Shown here: piece by piece, positions 18,983 through 30,526 of the stretch
Layout: the number at the start of each line of letters is the position of its first letter
Numbering within the stretch: the first letter of the stretch is position 1
The notes under the pieces: generated by a model
The model's database searches: none
What the model was told of the DNA's origin: nothing
What the model saw: the letters and a program-made list of their open reading frames with translations, nothing else
Made by a program: the position numbers and the translations under genes
Source: Calendula officinalis
Taxonomy: Eukaryota > Streptophyta > Magnoliopsida > Asterales > Asteraceae
Direction: 5' to 3'
DNA: 64,000 bases
NCBI GenBank assembly: GCA_963853835.1
Contig: OY970832.1
Coordinates: forward strand, 33,058,208 to 33,122,207

Positions 18983-20114
18983 ACACTACAGATGCTAAAA
19001 TTCTCAATTTTCAACTCAACAACTTCCAAAACCAATCCTAACAAACTGCAACCTAAACCATTGCAATTTGAACAGTACAAAGGTTATAAGTCCACTCACC
19101 TTGGCACTATCGATGACCACTCAGTCGTCTAACATCAAATGTGCACAAACTTTTAACCCGACTTTAAGCTAATATACATAACATAAAATCTGCACTTTTA
19201 ACATCTTGACTTTATAGAAGTCAAAGATTTCTATCCAAATTACCATTTCTACAATCTAGGTATCATTTGACCAATTTGGCCCAAACGGGTCAAACCCGAT
19301 TTTCATCAAAAACTTATCAACTAAAACCATTTATGGATCACATTCACCATTCTTTTACATTTCATACAAACACCAATTTAGTTGTCAATTTAATTCCCAG
19401 ATTTGACTTTTCAAAAGTCAAACTACACAATTTCACAACTTACTAATTTTTGTCTAAATATCACCAACAATTAATTTAATGTTATAACTAGTTTCTAACA
19501 CAATTATAACACTAATTACAATCCTAAACAATCACAAATTCACAGAAATCATCATCTCCAAAATTAGGGTTCTTGACCAATAATCATAATTTATGAATTA
19601 GGTTTAATTTGGGTGTTTTAATCATTCAAATAGCATCTAAAACACTTCACTACTATAATCTAATCAATAGAAATCATCAATTTTCAGTTTTTACATCAAA
19701 CTCACCAAGAACACCAAACCCTAGTTCTTCAAATAAGCAAGAATACTCAAGAACTTATAACCCTAATCAAAAGAGAAGATTACTTACTAGTTGGACGCTT
19801 CAATTTCAAATTTGGGACAAAAGACTTCAAAGATTTACCCTTCGATTCTTAAGTTCTATACTTGTGTGTGTTTTGTGTGTGTGAAACTAGAGTAGAGACG
19901 AGAGAACGAGATTCTGAGATTGAGATTGGGACAAACCTCTAAAGCCCACCTCACATAACACGTGTTTAACATAAATTGCCCAATATTCATTAAACACATT
20001 ATAATATTAAAACTACGATGTTTAATTTGGAAACTTAAACGAACTCTAATTCCAAAACTAAAAATACCCCTAGAAACCCGATTCAAAAGTGGACCCAGAT
20101 ATATAAAAATCATA

Positions 20115-20117
<3 letters not shown>

Positions 20118-20165
<48 letters not shown>
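20118..20165. repeat. (TA)n microsatellite
   Basis: An uninterrupted TA tract inside the left LTR. The right LTR has only a few repeats at the same place (about 29851-29862), so this is a later expansion. Confidence 0.95.
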
Positions 20166-20168
<3 letters not shown>

Positions 20169-20297
20169 AGTTTTGCTAATTTTTAACCCCGTGGTTAAAA
20201 ATTCTAATAAATCTAATAAAATTCTATAAAATTATAAATAATAATATAAACTTATCAACAACCTTAAAAATGTTAGGCCGGGTCTCGGGGTGTTACA

Positions 20298-20312
20298 AAT
20301 CTCCCCTCCTTA
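20298..20312 (-). other. polypurine tract of Gypsy 1
   Basis: The minus strand reads AAGGAGGGGAGATT directly before the TGTAACACC end of the left LTR. Confidence 0.85.
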
Positions 20313-21146
20313 AAGAGATTCCGTCCTCGGAATCTCAACACGTTCAAATAAACCCGGATAATGATTCTTCATATCTTCTTCCGTCTCCCACGTTAAATTC
20401 GAACCTAAACTGTGTTTCCACTTTACCAATACCATCGGAATCTGCTTTTTTCGTAACTTAGTAACTTTTCGATCTAATAACTCAACCGGTTTTTTGACTA
20501 ACCTCTTTTTCATATCCACTTTCAAATCCCGTATCGGTAACACTTGATTTTTCTCTTCAACATGACACTTTTTCAAATAACACACATTAAATGTGTCATG
20601 AATACCCGATAATTCCGGAGGAAGATCTAATGCAATAGTTTGATCATAAACTACTTGTCGAATCGGAAACGGTCCAATGTAACGAGGTGCTAATTTTCCA
20701 CGTTTTCCGAACAGTATAACTCCTTTCCACGGTGACACTTTCAAATATACTAATTCACCTTGTTCAAACTTAACCGGTCGACGTCGGGGATCCGCGTACA
20801 TCTTTTGTCTATCTCGAGCCGCTTTCAACTTCTCTCGGGCTATTTTCACTTTCTCGGCGGTCATTTCAACTATATCGGGTCCGGCATATTGTTTTTCCCC
20901 GGCTTCTAACCAACAAGTAGGAGTTCTACACCGACGACCATATAACATTTCATACGGTGGCATCTTAATACTCGAATGATATAAGTTATTATAAGCAAAC
21001 TCCACCAACGGTAAATGTGTATCCCAAGATCCACCATATTCCAAAACACATGTTCGTAGCATATCTTCGAGAGTTTGTATCGTCCTCTCAGTTAGCCCAT
21101 CGGTTTGTGGATGATATGCGGTACTCAAATTAACTCGAGTGCCCAA
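20310..21146 (-). pseudogene. Gypsy 1 integrase C-terminal half with chromodomain-like tail
   Basis: 278 residues from the end of the integrase core (YHPQTDG then LTERTIQTLED, with the catalytic Glu) through the GPY/F-like region (GKLAPRYIGPF) to a C-terminal chromodomain-like segment (VKWKHSLGSNLTWETEEDM). It is separated from the N-terminal half by a one-base deletion near 21180. The last residues overlap the polypurine tract. The tail in related elements is thought to guide insertion into heterochromatin. Confidence 0.88.
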
Positions 21147-21793
21147 TTCCCGTTGTAATCCTTTCCAAAAATTATAAACAAACGAGAATCTTGATCGGAT
21201 ACAATCGATAAAGGAATACCATGTCGGGACACGATTTCATCAATGTATAATTTAGCTAATTTATCAAGTGATACGGTTTCACTTGTAGCTAAGAAATGAG
21301 CACTTTTTGTCAACCGATCTACTATCACCCAAATCATATCATGATTTCTTTGGGTACGAGGAAGTTTAGTAACGAAATCCATTGTTATATGTTCCCATTT
21401 CCACTCGGGAATTTCTAGTTGTTTCAAAGACCCGTATGGCTTTTGATGTTCGGCTTTTACTTGAGCACATATATGGCATTTTTCTACAAATTGCGCCACA
21501 TCGGTATTCATTGTCGGCCACCAATATAACACTTTCAAATCATTATACATCTTTGTACTACCCGGATGAATAGATAACCGTGATTTATGCGCCTCAGTCA
21601 TAATAAGATCACGTAACCCACCAATCAACGGCACCCATACCCGTGTATGAAAGGTTTTTAACCCTCGAGAATCAACTTCTAGTTCATCTTTTCGCTTTGT
21701 CATGATCTCGGCTTTCAAATTATTATCTAATAAAGCTTCTTGTTGACAAATCTTTAATCGATCTATCAACTCGGATACAATTTCGATTCTCAT
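21125..21793 (-). pseudogene. Gypsy 1 integrase N-terminal half
   Basis: Contains the end of RNase H/linker, the integrase HHCC zinc finger (the two Cys in CHICAQ), and the first two catalytic Asp residues of the core (TMDFVTKL and VSDQD). A one-base loss in a T run near 21180 throws the frame, so the third catalytic residue is in the next ORF. Upstream, a stop near 21913 separates it from RNase H. Confidence 0.88.
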
Positions 21794-21910
21794 AAACCGA
21801 ACATTATCTGACGATCCTTTTTGGCTTAATGCATCCGCAACTACATTTTCCTTCCCCGGGTGATATTTAATTTCACAATCATAATCTTTTATAAGTTCTA
21901 GCCACCGTCT

Positions 21911-22463
21911 TTATCTCATATTTAATTCTTTTTGCGAAAACACATATTGTAGGCTTTTGTGATCGGTACAAATAATGCATTTGGTGCCATACAAATAGTG
22001 TCTCCACAGTTTTAATGCAAAAACTACCGCCGCTAATTCTAAATCATGAGTAGGGTAATTCCTTTCGTGGTTCCTTAACTGTCGAGAAGCATAAGCAATC
22101 ACCCGATCTCTTTGCATTAATACACACCCTAAACCCATATATGATGCATCACAATAAATCACAAAATCTTCCGAACCTTCGGGTAGCGCGAGAATTGGTG
22201 CTTGGCATAATAATTCTTTCAAAGTTTGGAACGCCTTCTTTTGTTCTTCATTCCACCGGTACGGTACATCTTTTCTTGTTAACTTGGTTAATGGCCCCGT
22301 AATCTTCGAAAAGTCTAATAAATCTTCGGTAATAACCCGCCAATCCAAGAAAACTCTTGATTTCTGACGGTGTTTTCGGAACACTCCAATTCATAACCGC
22401 TGTTATCTTTGCTGGATCAACTTTCACCCCGTCTGCACAAATAACATGGCCTAAAAACTGCAC
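21911..22463 (-). pseudogene. Gypsy 1 RT end and RNase H, broken
   Basis: Two overlapping frames cover the RT connection (GHVICADGVKVDPAKI, SFLGLAGYYRRFI) and RNase H (YCDAS, ASRQL, TDHKSLQYVF). The frame changes near 22320, where a base has been lost or gained. The RNase H frame ends in a stop that replaces Gln in the conserved MRQRRW motif (about 21913), a C-to-T type change. Confidence 0.85.
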
Positions 22464-22559
22464 TTCTCGTTACCAAAATTCACATTTCGAAAATTTAGCA
22501 TATAATTGTTCCCGTTTCAAACTTGCCTCAAATGATCTTCGTGATCTGATTCGGTTTTA

Positions 22560-23892
22560 GAATAGATCAAAATGTCATCTATAAATACAATGACAAATTT
22601 ATCTAAGAAAGGTCGACATACCCGATTCATAAGATCCATAAATATCGCGGGTGCGTTTGTTAGCCCAAAAGGCATAACTAGGAACTCATAATGACCGTAT
22701 CGGGTACGAAAAGCGGTTTTGTGAATATCATCTTCATGTACCCGTACTTGATGATAACGGACCGTAAATCAATTTTCGAAAAACAACTAGCACCTTGTAG
22801 TTGATCAAATAAATCATCTATTCGAGGCAAAAAATATTTATTCTTCACGGTTCTCTTATTTAATTCCCGGTAGTCTATACACATACGAAACGTACCATCT
22901 TTCTTCTTTACATACAAAACCGGAGCTCCCCAAGGTGAGGAACTTGACCGGATAAAACCCTTATCAAGAAGTTCTTGAATTTGGGTCATCATTTCTTGAA
23001 TTTCCGACGGCGCCAACCGATACGGAGCCCGAGCAATCGGACAAGTTCCAGGAATAAGTTCAATTTTGAATTCTACCTCTCGAATGGGAAGTAACCCAGG
23101 TAACTCATCAGGAAACACTTCCGGGTATTCCGATACCACCCGGATATCATTAACCGTTTTCTTTTCTTTACGGGCATCAATTGCATATGCCAAAAATGAT
23201 TCACACCCCTTTACTAATGCCTTTCTAGCTTTCATAAAAGATATTAATGGAATAGATGAATTGACTCGTTCCCCACGGGCCACTACACGTGTCCCGTCAG
23301 ATAAAGGAAAAGAAATTATCTTCTTATGACAATTAATATTCGCTCTATCAATACTTAGCCAATCCATACCAAGTACTACATCAAAGCCAGGTATCGGCAT
23401 TACTAAAAGAAATACTTCAAAATGAACACCATCGATATCTATACGTGCCCTGGACACAGGTGTTGTGACCGGAACCGTCTTACCATTTGCTACTTCAATG
23501 TCTAATGGTATTGTCACATTTTTAATAGGTAATTTCAATTTATCACAGAATTTTATCGAAATAAAAGAACGATTAGCACCAGAATCAAAAAGTACATGTG
23601 CAGGTATATTATTAATCAAGAACATACCGGTGATAACATCATCGGTAGACATAGCATCATCTACCGTCATCTGAAAAGCTCTACCCTCATGTGGAGGAGG
23701 GTTCTTTCTCCTTTGGCCCGTTGAAGATAACGAACCACCCGCCGACCCTGACCCTGAACCGGACCCAAATCTCTTTCCCGTTGGGCAATCACCTACCCGA
23801 TGGCCTTCATTCTGACAGTTCCAACACACATTACGAGGAAACTTACAATCTTTAACCTCATGACCCATTTGTCCACGTCGAATACACTTCAT
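22560..23892 (-). pseudogene. Gypsy 1 zinc knuckle, protease and RT, broken
   Basis: Starts in the nucleocapsid region. The first CCHC knuckle has lost its second Cys (CIRRGQMGH) while the second (CWNCQNEGHRVGDC) is intact. The aspartic protease motif LFDSGA and the Gypsy RT block (YRLAPSEIQEMM, SPWGAPVLYVKKKDG, CIDYRELN) follow. The frame breaks at about 22770 within the KIDLRSGYHQ region. Remaining RT text, including the FIDD-type catalytic region, runs in another frame down to about 22560. Confidence 0.87.
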
Positions 23893-24089
23893 TGTCTGAG
23901 CTGTACACGGCCCAGAATGATAAGACTTACATTCATTACACCATTGAGATCTCTTACTAGAAACACTTTCAGTTGGTCTTCTAACATTTGACCCTTGAGA
24001 ACCTTGTCTCTGATTACCTTGCTACCTCCTACTTTGTTGCGAACCCGACTTATCGAATCTAGATCTTTGTGAACCCCCTCTTTCCCGAT

Positions 24090-24985
24090 TCATTCTTTCT
24101 CTTGCTTTATGATCACCTTCCGCAGATCTTGCCAAATTAAAGCTTGAGTTAACGTACTTGCTGTTCGAACTATAACCCTATAATCAGGCAACAATGCTTC
24201 TACAAAGTGTTGTAACTGTGCCTTTTCATCGGGCACCCACTGCTTCACAAATCTAAGTTTATCATTGAACTGCTTGATTAACTCATCAACCGACATCCTG
24301 TCACTCCTTTGTAAATTCATAAATTCCTTCCTAATTTTGTTCAGCTCGAATTCGTTACAAAAATGATCACACACTCTGTCATAAAATTCTTTCCAAGTAA
24401 TTGCATCTTCTTCGGCAGGGGACATATGTTTAGTCCAAACATCCCACCATTGCATAGCCCTTTCTTTTAACATTCTTGAAGCATATTTCACCTTCATTCG
24501 TTCCTCACAATTTGCTGCATCTAAAGTTCTTTCCATTTCCCTCAAACAATTCAAAGTAACTGTTGGATCATTGCTACCTTTGTACTCCGGTGGTTTACAA
24601 TCAAGGAATTGTTTATAGGTACATTGAGGTTTAACTCCCATTGAAATTGGATATGGAATGAATGTATACTGAGGAACGCCTTGTGATTGAATCGGAGGTT
24701 GGAAGTGAAATGATTCGGGTAGTGTGGGTGGTGGCATAGAAACGATTGACATAATTGGGGTTGGTATAGTGTGGATTGGTACTTAAAATGTAGGCATTGT
24801 TGTTGGAATTGGTGTTTGAGTAGCTTGGTTTCGATGCATTTCATCAACAATCTTATGAAGATGTTGTATTTCACTTTCCATTCTGACAATATAATCCTCC
24901 CGATTCTCATTTGTATTACCCGAAGTTCCGACATTACCCGGTTCAGTCATTGGGTCACAGGAATATTTTGCTCGTTATCGGCCAT
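24090..24985 (-). pseudogene. Gypsy 1 Gag, broken
   Basis: The main frame (24752-24090) carries the Retrotrans_gag domain (TLNCLREMERTL, MQWWDVW, EFMNLQRSDRMSVDELI, FVKQWVPDE). The true start is probably the ATG at 24985, matching gypsy 2 (MAD...), but frameshifts and a stop near 24785 separate it from the domain. The 3' end also shifts frame before the zinc knuckles. Confidence 0.85.
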
Positions 24986-25047
24986 ATCTGTAATCAACAC
25001 ATCATCTCACAAAACATTAGTTTTAAATTCGTTAGTACCTAACATAC

Positions 25048-27796
25048 TGTAACACCCTAAAAATTATTGTAATTGAACTAATTACTTTTTTTATTAAACA
25101 AATTATGTGATATTTATTTATCTGAGATTTATATTTATATGTGTTAAGTGCTTCAATATGTATTAATTCGAGTAATCTAAATACGTGAGTGTTTCATTTA
25201 ATGACAAGAGTGTCATTGAATTCACGTTAAATTAATCATGGGGATTCATTTAATAATAGATAGAGCGCCATTAAATTATTGTGTTAACTAACTATAAGAT
25301 TAATTAACTAGTGAGCTAAGACCTTTAATTGATCCCAAATTTCTGGTCTAGTGATGATCTCGAGTTAGGAGAGGGCCGGCCTTTAGCCAAGGCCCGAACC
25401 TTATTTCTTACGGTTTATTTTGATTGTGTCCCCTCCATTTTGAGCCGATTCCTTCGTATATTTTCTTGAGCCGAACCCAACTGAGACTACCGATCCTTTG
25501 TAGCAAGTTGAAGCCCGCAATCAAGAGAAGTTCAGCCCAAGAAGTGTTGCGGATTTTTCATGTTCCAGCAGTTAATCTCGAGCCCAAGTGAGGACCTTAG
25601 ACATCGACCAGATGGAAGAAAAGAGGGTGAAGGGCCGAGCCCTTGAAGATTCTAGGAAGGCCTTGCACAATTTCTTTTCTTAGTGATTACGTTTGGTTAT
25701 TTTAGGCTATAATCCCCTCATTAGTACTTACCATCCATCGTGATACCCCCATGCCCTAATTCCTACGGCTGCAACCTTCTCCCAGAAAACCAAATCTCTC
25801 CCATTCGTCCTTTTCATCCAAAGCAGAGCATCTTCCAAAGCAACCAACCAAGCACACACGTCCATTAATTTCTTAATCTCGTGTGAACATAAGAACCAAC
25901 CAAGCACACACGTCCACTAATTTCTTGATCTCGTGTGAACATAAGCAATGAAGCACACACGTCTCTTTTGCTGGTCTCGTGTGAACATAAGCAAGCAAGC
26001 ACACATGTCCACTTTTATTTTTGGTGTGTGGGGTTTCCTTGTGGTGGAAAGGGTGGTGCAGCCGAGGGTGTTGATCAGTATCGAGCATACTTGGCCGATT
26101 GTATTTCCGAGCCGCATACTCTCCGTCTTGTTGTCGGTAGTTTCTTAATTCGTTGATATTCTTATTCCTTTAATCATCTAGCTAATAGCATCACTGTGCA
26201 AAGTTTTGACAGGTTTAATACGGAGCCATTGAGGGCCCCGGGTTGGTGCATTGTTGTGTGCTATTTTGTTAGCTTCGTTCCTTGTATCGTCTAATTGTTT
26301 TGTTCCTTTTTATTTTATTTTGTTGCTAATTGGATATAAAGTAATCTGTTATGTCTTTGTTTCTGTGGGTTTTTATCATTTTGATTGTTGTTCGTGTTGG
26401 TCACTAATCTTATAACTATCGGGTTGGGTGAAAACCCTTTGATTAATTGATAGACGTTTTATCGAAAAACCCGGAAACCGAACCTCAGGGTTCTTGGTTT
26501 CCCTAAACCGAATAGTTTTCTTAAATAAAAGACTAGATTAATGGTAAACATGTTTCTGAGGTTAAAAGTGAATTTCGGGACTGTCGGGTGTCTCGGGAAT
26601 AAACGGGTTGGTGTCGGGATTGAAAACGGGTTTTAAACGATAAACTAAAATTTTGACAGAATCTGTTCTTCATCTTTGAGTCTGTTTTTAACGTACTTAA
26701 AATACGTTTTTGGATTTTTGGATTCAAATTCCGATGTCTTCTGACAAATTGTGGTCCTCTGAGTTATTTAGCTACTGTAAAAATTTGAATAAAATCTAGC
26801 GAACCGTTTGAGAGTTATGACTGTTCCCGTAAGAGTGCTGAGTGCTGTCAAATCTGCTGAATAAAGTTTCGAGCCAAATTCTAATCCGAGCTTCCTTGTG
26901 CTTTGTAGGACCTTCTAAGACTTTATTAGAGACGCTCTTCTGTGCCAAGGATATTTTGGAGCATACGTCTATTCGAGGTGGGTGATCTCACTCTGAACTT
27001 GCACTTACATTTGATTCATGATTACGTGCTATATGTTATGAACTGTGATTGATTGAGATACGCTTGTTATTGTGAATGATCTGTGTACTTGAGTTTTGAT
27101 TATGAGTTGTTATGCACTTGGGTTGTGCTATGTGATTATATATCTATGAGATGATATACTTGAGTTTGAGCTGTTAGTTTTATATGAGTACATGTTGTAA
27201 TGGGTCAACACGTTAATAAAACTAACTAACTATATTTTTGATTCATGAGGTAGCCAACTCTTCCCGAGCCAAGTACAATTCACGACTGTCAGCGTGGTAC
27301 TGCGGGACATTGGTGGGTGTTGGAAGGGGGTGCTAGTGAAGAGCGCGAGAGCAGGGGCACGCGTTGTGGATTCGTCACGGCATTGGCGAACCAATTGAAA
27401 TTTAATAAAAGGCCTAATAATCTAGAATTGAGTAGAGTCGTTAGGGATCACTTATGTGGTGTGGATTGTTTGGATGTGTATGTTTAGTGTGTTGATTATT
27501 CACTCATCGGTGGCTGACCCCAAATACTCCCTCCCACTTTGCAGGTACTAGTAAGGGCAATGAGAAGGTCAATGGTTGATGAGTTGCGTTTCTATTTTTA
27601 TATATATGGATTTGGATTAAAACATTTATTTCGAGTCAAACATGTTTTTTAATTATTCCGCATTTAAACCACGAGACGGTTTTATTTCTTTCATTTATGA
27701 GTTGAGATCTTTGAGTTACTTGTACTTTTGGGGAAAATGGTTTATTTTATTTATTAATTTTTTTTTTAAATTTCCCCTGATTTTTGGGATGTTACA
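25048..27796 (+). mobile_element. Gypsy solo LTR in the leader of Gypsy 1
   Basis: It starts TGTAACACCC and ends GATGTTACA, with target duplication catac at 25043-25047 and 27797-27801. The 2749 bp contain no primer-binding site, polypurine tract or retroelement coding motif. It belongs to another family than its host, because the ends and the interior differ. A CCCAC...TTTGCAGG motif near 27530-27545 resembles one near the 3' end of Gypsy 1 LTRs, suggesting plus orientation. The short open frames around 25870-26160 come from the internal tandem repeats. Confidence 0.85.
25848..26012 (+). repeat. tandem repeat in solo LTR (about 50-60 bp units)
   Basis: Three to four imperfect units share the core AAGCACACACGTC plus TCTCGTGTGAACATAAG. 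They give rise to the overlapping open frames on both strands here. Confidence 0.85.
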
Positions 27797-27914
27797 CATA
27801 CTAACATCCCTTCTTATCTACACTTTCTAATCCCCAAACTTTAGGAATGTTTGACCAAACTCGAGCTTTGATTTGGAAATGTACACCTAAATGTATACAT
27901 ATTGCCAAACCAAT

Positions 27915-27926
27915 GCTCTGATACCA
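27915..27926 (-). other. primer-binding site of Gypsy 1
   Basis: The minus strand reads TGGTATCAGAGC three bases inside the LTR that starts at 27930. tRNA-Met type. Confidence 0.92.
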
Positions 27927-27929
27927 AAT

Positions 27930-29992
27930 TGTAACACCGTAATTTTCATGCCATTTTTTTTAAAGCAATACACGGAAGCGTTTAACTAATTAATTTACAG
28001 ACGTTGTAAAAGTAAAGTAATTTAATATTTACAATACGGTGTTATAAAGTTTCAGCTCGACTCCCAAAAACATATCTTTATAATTTGGTCATCTATTCCT
28101 AATCACAAACTTTCCAAAACCTGCAAAAGAATCAACACAGTGGGGAAAGCACAAAGCTAAGTGACTAAAATTATAACACGTTATAATGTTTTAAACCAAC
28201 AATCTCGATTTACAATCTTTCACTTAATCACAAATAACGAAAAGACCGGCGGTTTTGCAGAACCTTACAAATGTTGTGAGCCTAACAATAGCTTACCGGA
28301 AGCCCTTTACTCATTAGCAACGGTAAAGCTTCTATCAAACACAACACATATGCCAAGGTACAATTACCGTTATCTAACAGTAAACGAAAGCCCTGCCCCC
28401 CACGCAGACTGTCCTCTACTCTTTTCCATGTGCACATATCAATTAATTAACACATAGCCAGTTAATTAAGAATAGATCATACTGTGTAAATCACAACACA
28501 AAATTTTGTAGCCAAACCGCAGGTTCGTGCCACGAACCCAAAACTTCATGCCACGAACTCAGGTTCGTGCTGTACGAAAAAGTTCATGCTGCACGAAAAT
28601 CACTTTTTGTCCAACTTCGTGCCACGAAACCAGAACTTCGTGCCACGAAACGCTGCAGATGCTTAAATTCTCAATTTTCAACTCAACAACTTCCAAAACC
28701 AATCCTAACAAACCGCAACCTAAACCATTGCAATTTAAACAGTACAAAGGTTATAAGTCCACTCACCTTGGCACTATCGATGACCACTCAGTCGTCTAAT
28801 ATCACTGAGTCTTCGCCTTCCCTTTTCCTGCTAACCGAAATAACACCCGAATTAGTATCAATTCAAGTCAAATGTGCATAAACTTTTAACCCGACTTTAA
28901 GCTAATATACATAACATAAAATCTGCACTTTTAACATCTTGACTTCATAGAAGTCAAAGATTTCTATCCAAATACCATTTCTACAATCTAGGTATCATTT
29001 GACCAATTTGGCCCAAACGGGTCAAACCCCGATTTTCATCAAAAACTTATCAACTAAAACCATTTATGGATCACATTCACCATTCTTTTACATTTCATAC
29101 AAACACCAATTTAGTTGTCAATTTAATTCCCAGATTTGACTTTTCAAAATTCAAACTACACAATTTCACAACTTACTATTTTTTGTCTAAATATCACCAA
29201 CAATTAATTTAATGTTATAACTAGTTCCTAACACAATTATAACACTAATTACAATCCTAAACAATCACAAATTCACAGAAATCATCATCTCTAAAATTAG
29301 GGTTCTAGACCAATAATCATAATTTATGAATTAGGTTTAATTTGGGTGTTTTAATCATTCAAATAGCATCTAAAACACTTCACTACTATAATCTAATCAA
29401 TAGAAATCATCAATTTTTGGTTTTTACATCAAACCCACCAAGAACACCAAACCCTAGTTCTTCAGATAAGCAAAAATACTCAAGAACTTCTAACCCGAAT
29501 CAAAAGAGAAGATTACTTACTAGGTGGAAGCTTCAATTTCGAATTTGGGACAAAAGACTTCAAAGATTTACCCTTCAATTCTTAAGCTCTATACTTGTGT
29601 GTGTTTTGTGTGTGTGAAACGAGAGCAGAGACGAGAGAACGAGATTCTGAGATTGAGATTGGTACAAACCTCTAAAGCCCACCTCACATAACACGTGTTT
29701 AACATAAATTGGCCCAAAATTCATTAAACACATTATAATATTAAAACTACGATGTTTAATTTGGAACCCTAAACGAACTCTAATTCTAAAACTAAAAATA
29801 CCACTAGAAACCCGATTCAAAAGTGGACCCAGATATATAAAAATCATACTAATATATATCTATCTCAGTTTTGCTAATTTTTAACCCCGTGGTTAAAAAT
29901 TCTAATAAATCTAATAAAATTCTATAAAATTATAAATAATAAAATAAACTTACCAACAACCTTAATGTTAGTCTGGGTCTCGGGGTGTTACA
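27930..29992 (-). repeat. Gypsy 1 5' LTR (right)
   Basis: 2063 bp, homologous to 18282-20297. It is followed by the target duplication cttag and then by the second part of LTR A. Confidence 0.93.
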
Positions 29993-30526
29993 CTTAGGGC
30001 CCTTCAAGTTTAATTAAGATTAATTTCTTAATTAAACTTATCTTTTACACATTTAACCCTCATAGTTTATCTAGTTATTATTGTTGCACGTAATTATGAA
30101 ATGTCTAGTATTATACACTTACATATTTCGTGTATATTAAATATACCAAATATATACTTTGTATTTTATACTTTTAATAATTAATTATATAATAAACTTT
30201 ATATAATCTAAACAATAATATTATCTAAACAAATATATACTTTGCTTTAAATCATATTATGGATAATCTATAATTAACACGTTGTATATTTACTCAACTA
30301 GTAAATGTACAAATACTTGTATTAATTAGTTAGTTAAACTAATCTAGTAATAAGTTAAACTTAACTTATACTTACCGATTCATAGTGACTATTATGAATC
30401 ATTCCTCTTTCAAGTATCATTACATATCTTACTCGTATTACATGCACTCACCGGTGTGACCCTTAAGTATTTTGTAGGCATAGATGTATCACCATAGATT
30501 GACTAACTGTGCACATAATTCCAACA

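Larger units (their letters stand above)
18282..20297 (-). repeat. Gypsy 1 3' LTR (left)
   Basis: 2016 bp, matching 27930-29992 along its whole length with scattered differences. It includes the palindrome array 18878-18982 and a TA microsatellite at about 20118-20165. Confidence 0.93.
18282..29992 (-). mobile_element. Gypsy retrotransposon 1, decayed, minus strand
   Basis: LTRs at 18282-20297 and 27930-29992 start TGTAACACCG and end GGTGTTACA, with target duplication cttag (18277-18281 and 29993-29997). On the minus strand the order is primer-binding site, gag, protease, RT, RNase H, integrase with a chromodomain-like tail, then polypurine tract. That order and the motifs put it in the chromodomain Gypsy group (Tekay/Del-like). 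The coding part is broken by several frameshifts and stops. A solo LTR (25048-27796) sits in its leader. The left LTR has a long TA expansion, and the right LTR has about 70 bases missing from the left one (about 28803-28872). Confidence 0.95.
17975..30526 (-). repeat. LTR A of the Copia derivative, split by Gypsy element
   Basis: The LTR is 17975-18281 plus 29998-30526. The intact equivalent of the insertion site is seen in LTR B near 33964-33970 (ttcacttagggcc), which confirms both the target duplication cttag and the boundary of the inserted Gypsy element. Confidence 0.75.

Noticed and set aside
25870..26160. Cluster of overlapping open frames in the solo LTR
   Set aside because: All come from the tandem repeats at 25848-26012.
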